Shown here: one piece after another, positions 62,105 to 64,000 of the stretch | Numbering within the stretch: the first letter of the stretch is position 1 | How the letters are laid out: each line of letters opens with the position of its first letter | Source: Numida meleagris | Taxonomy: Eukaryota; Chordata; Aves; Galliformes; Numididae | Reading direction: 5' to 3' | Assembly: GCF_002078875.1 (NCBI RefSeq) | Contig: NC_034409.1 | Span: 65,568,583-65,632,582 of the forward strand | DNA: 64,000 nucleotides | Made by a program: the position numbers and the translations under genes | The notes under the pieces: generated by a model | Seen by the model: the letters and a program-made list of their open reading frames with translations, nothing else | Database searches by the model: none | Told to the model about the DNA's origin: nothing

Positions 62105-62285
62105 CACCATGTCTGGGGTTTGGAGATCTGAGCTCAATTTTCACTTCTGATAGAGCTTTCTTGACTCAGTGTGAAGAATTTACTTGGACGGCTTCTGCGC
62201 TTAGAAAATTAGACAACTCCTGAAAAGAATTGTTGAAAGACTACATCATTCTTTGTGAGGTGCTCAGACATGGCACTATGTGTCT
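62105..62285 (+). repeat. Ancient MIR-like SINE (amniote type)
   Basis: TTTGGAGATCTGAGCTCAATTT, then TCTGATAGAGCTTTCTTGA, CTTCTGCGCTTAGAAAATTAG, and at the 3' end TTCTTTGTGAGGTGCTCAGAC. These blocks follow, in order and spacing, the amniote MIR-like consensus (GGAGATCTGGGTTCAATTC; CTCTGCCACAGACTTYCTG; CTCTGTGCCTCAGTTTCCC; TTGTGAGGTGCTCAGATAC). The tRNA-like head is only partly retained. The element is old and heavily mutated, with no function implied. Confidence 0.55.
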
Positions 62286-63965
62286 GCAAAATACAGGCTT
62301 GTCTATGACAGAGCCACGAGATCTGAATGACAAAAAGGAGCTTCAATTTTTTGGTCTATTACTTTTCCTTGCATGGCAGAATGAATATTGGTTACATGAA
62401 AATTTGAACAATATTGTGTGAAAGCAAAATAGGAAGGAAATGAAAAAAAGATCTGTCAAGATAACTTTTCTGGGATCTGATCCCTCTTGCAAATAAAATG
62501 AATCGTGCCATGTAGTAACACATGAATTTCCTTGTAAAATAGCTGAGCCTGTTTTTTTAATTGTCTGCTTACAAAGATTTGCATTGAACTAGAACTGATC
62601 TTAGTATCATTTTCCTTTCGAGGAAATTTGCTGTACATATTTTCTTGACTGAGTGCCTACTAAGTTTTGTATTTTTGTCACATGCTAGCATCTGATATGT
62701 TCAATTAAATACTTTGTAGATACTACCGTTCCCTAGAATGAAAAATCTGGACTTCAGAGCAAAACAAATTCCTTCTTCTAACATAAGCCCAGTATTTTTT
62801 AAAAAGCATACAGTAACAAAAACCCAACAAAACATATGTACTTTGAGTGCCATTTCTGGGAGTGAATTATCACAGAACTATTGCTACAGTATAGGAAAAC
62901 TGAACCACCATTTTTGTGCTAAATTTTAACTGTAGCGATAGAGTAGCTGTTAAACTGAGAGACAGACCTGTAAATCCAGAAGCAAGTAATATGTATATTT
63001 CAACCATCTGGGCTTTTGCTCTTTTCAATATTTGATTGCTAATTCATTCTCCTATCTATAATCTAGAGGTTTATGGCAAAGTAAACCTATTAATCCTAAC
63101 ACCATATTTTCATTTGGAAACTGGACGGACTGTCAATAAACATCAAAAGAACTGCTCAGTCTTCAGAGGATGTGTTGTAAGGAGAGGGTTCATTCATTAC
63201 ACAATTGCTGGAGTAAAAATTCTTTATTGAGCTTATTGGTGGCTGTAATTGCTTGTGAACCTTGCAGGTCTCCCCAGATATTGGGTGGCTGGAGACTTAA
63301 AATGCCATCTCTTTGAGGACATTTCTGTGTGTGTCTTCCTTTTGACCTGCGTTTCAGCATGTTCCTCATCTTCTATATTAATCAGAAGTCTTTTTAGATC
63401 TAGGTCTATGACTCCTCCAAAGGCAAAGAGTCATTTCAAATTTCAACAAAAGTTGGTTGATATGAATATCAAATGAATATGCAAATAATCAATTGCAATC
63501 TTTCTACTGAATTCTGTGTATTCTGCCTCACTTCCTTGGGGTGAAACACTGCCACTGTGAGTAACATAAATATATCTTCCCCCACAATTTTTAATTCAAT
63601 TCCAGAGATTCTTCATGAGATCAAAATAGTAATCAATATGAGAGTGAAGAATCTGAAATGAATGTTGTCATTACCATCACATAGTCCACAATTTAAATTT
63701 ATCCTTTCACTTTTGTGGTATTTTATGATCAGGAAGTAACTGAGTAACAGTTTTATTTTGGGAATATATTGCTTGTGTTTGTACAGTGTACATTTTTACA
63801 ATATTTATGCACCAATGGAATGTGTGATACATAGTTGAAGGTGAAAAGGTATATCTAAATTTTAAGCAGTTTTTGTGCAGAAGGAAGTACTATGATTGTG
63901 CAAAAAATGTTTAAATTTAAGGGACTAGCATTACAAACATAACATTGAAATGTTATGTTGTTATT
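62286..63965. other. AT-rich noncoding DNA, no gene seen
   Basis: No gene or repeat recognised; open frames under 80 codons. Confidence 0.5.
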
Positions 63966-64000
63966 GAATCATAGAATCACAGAATCATAGAATCATAGAA
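63966..64000 (-). repeat. CR1 3' tail cut by the window edge
   Basis: GAATCATAGAATCACAGAAT followed by further AATCATAG-type units up to the last base. Four tandem 8-to-9-base terminal units of a reverse-oriented CR1 are visible; the body lies beyond the window. Confidence 0.85.

Noticed and set aside
1..64000. CRISPR array, tRNA, rRNA or bacterial-type operon
   Set aside because: No regularly spaced direct repeats, no cloverleaf-compatible B-box with partner arms, and no long coding frames were seen; the DNA is clearly vertebrate.
1..64000. Complete endogenous provirus
   Set aside because: Only isolated LTRs are present; no paired LTRs with internal gag/pol/env-like frames were found.

Overview
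The window is vertebrate nuclear DNA, AT-rich and almost certainly avian. The evidence is the repeats: many truncated CR1 retroposons with the bird-type 3' end (8-base AATCATAG-like tail units next to a TTGGAAGRGACCT block), two families of avian endogenous-retrovirus solo LTRs, and three copies of an internally deleted mariner element of the type abundant in chicken (Galluhop-like). That mariner suggests a galliform bird; the species cannot be settled from the sequence alone. No bacterial-type operon, CRISPR array, rRNA, tRNA or recognisable protein-coding gene is present. Every open frame is short (171 codons at most), and the longest ones fall inside repeats or lack homology that I recognise. 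The window reads as an intergenic gene desert or the inside of a very large intron.

Layout. 1-13 kb: mostly unique-looking AT-rich DNA with one CR1 fragment (1781), a 32-base tandem duplication (5130), a 19-base duplication (8316) and an old palindromic interspersed repeat (about 12385). 13-14 kb: a CR1 3' end followed by a 560-base solo LTR with perfect 5-base target duplications. 14-20.8 kb: quiet, apart from a decayed CR1 with reverse-transcriptase remnants (18555). 20829-21357: a second, different solo LTR, GC-rich, with a perfect CTGAT duplication. 21.4-41 kb: sparse CR1 fragments on both strands, an ancient CR1/L3-like relic (30235), simple repeats, a 59-base T-rich tract (35932) and a possible CRE plus TATA pair (36400). 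41-59.4 kb: three mariner copies, a decayed LTR with a nested CR1 and a 9-base minisatellite, and a 1.2-kb CR1 carrying a dead reverse-transcriptase segment. 59-64 kb: quiet, with one ancient MIR-like SINE (62105) and a CR1 3' end cut by the window edge.

The mobile elements give a relative history: MIR-like and L3-like relics are oldest, then the mariner copies and most CR1 fragments, then the LTRs. One LTR was itself later invaded by a CR1. I found no convincing undescribed biological system. The most useful observations are the defined insertion boundaries, the shared internal deletion of the mariners, and the nested LTR/CR1/minisatellite structure.
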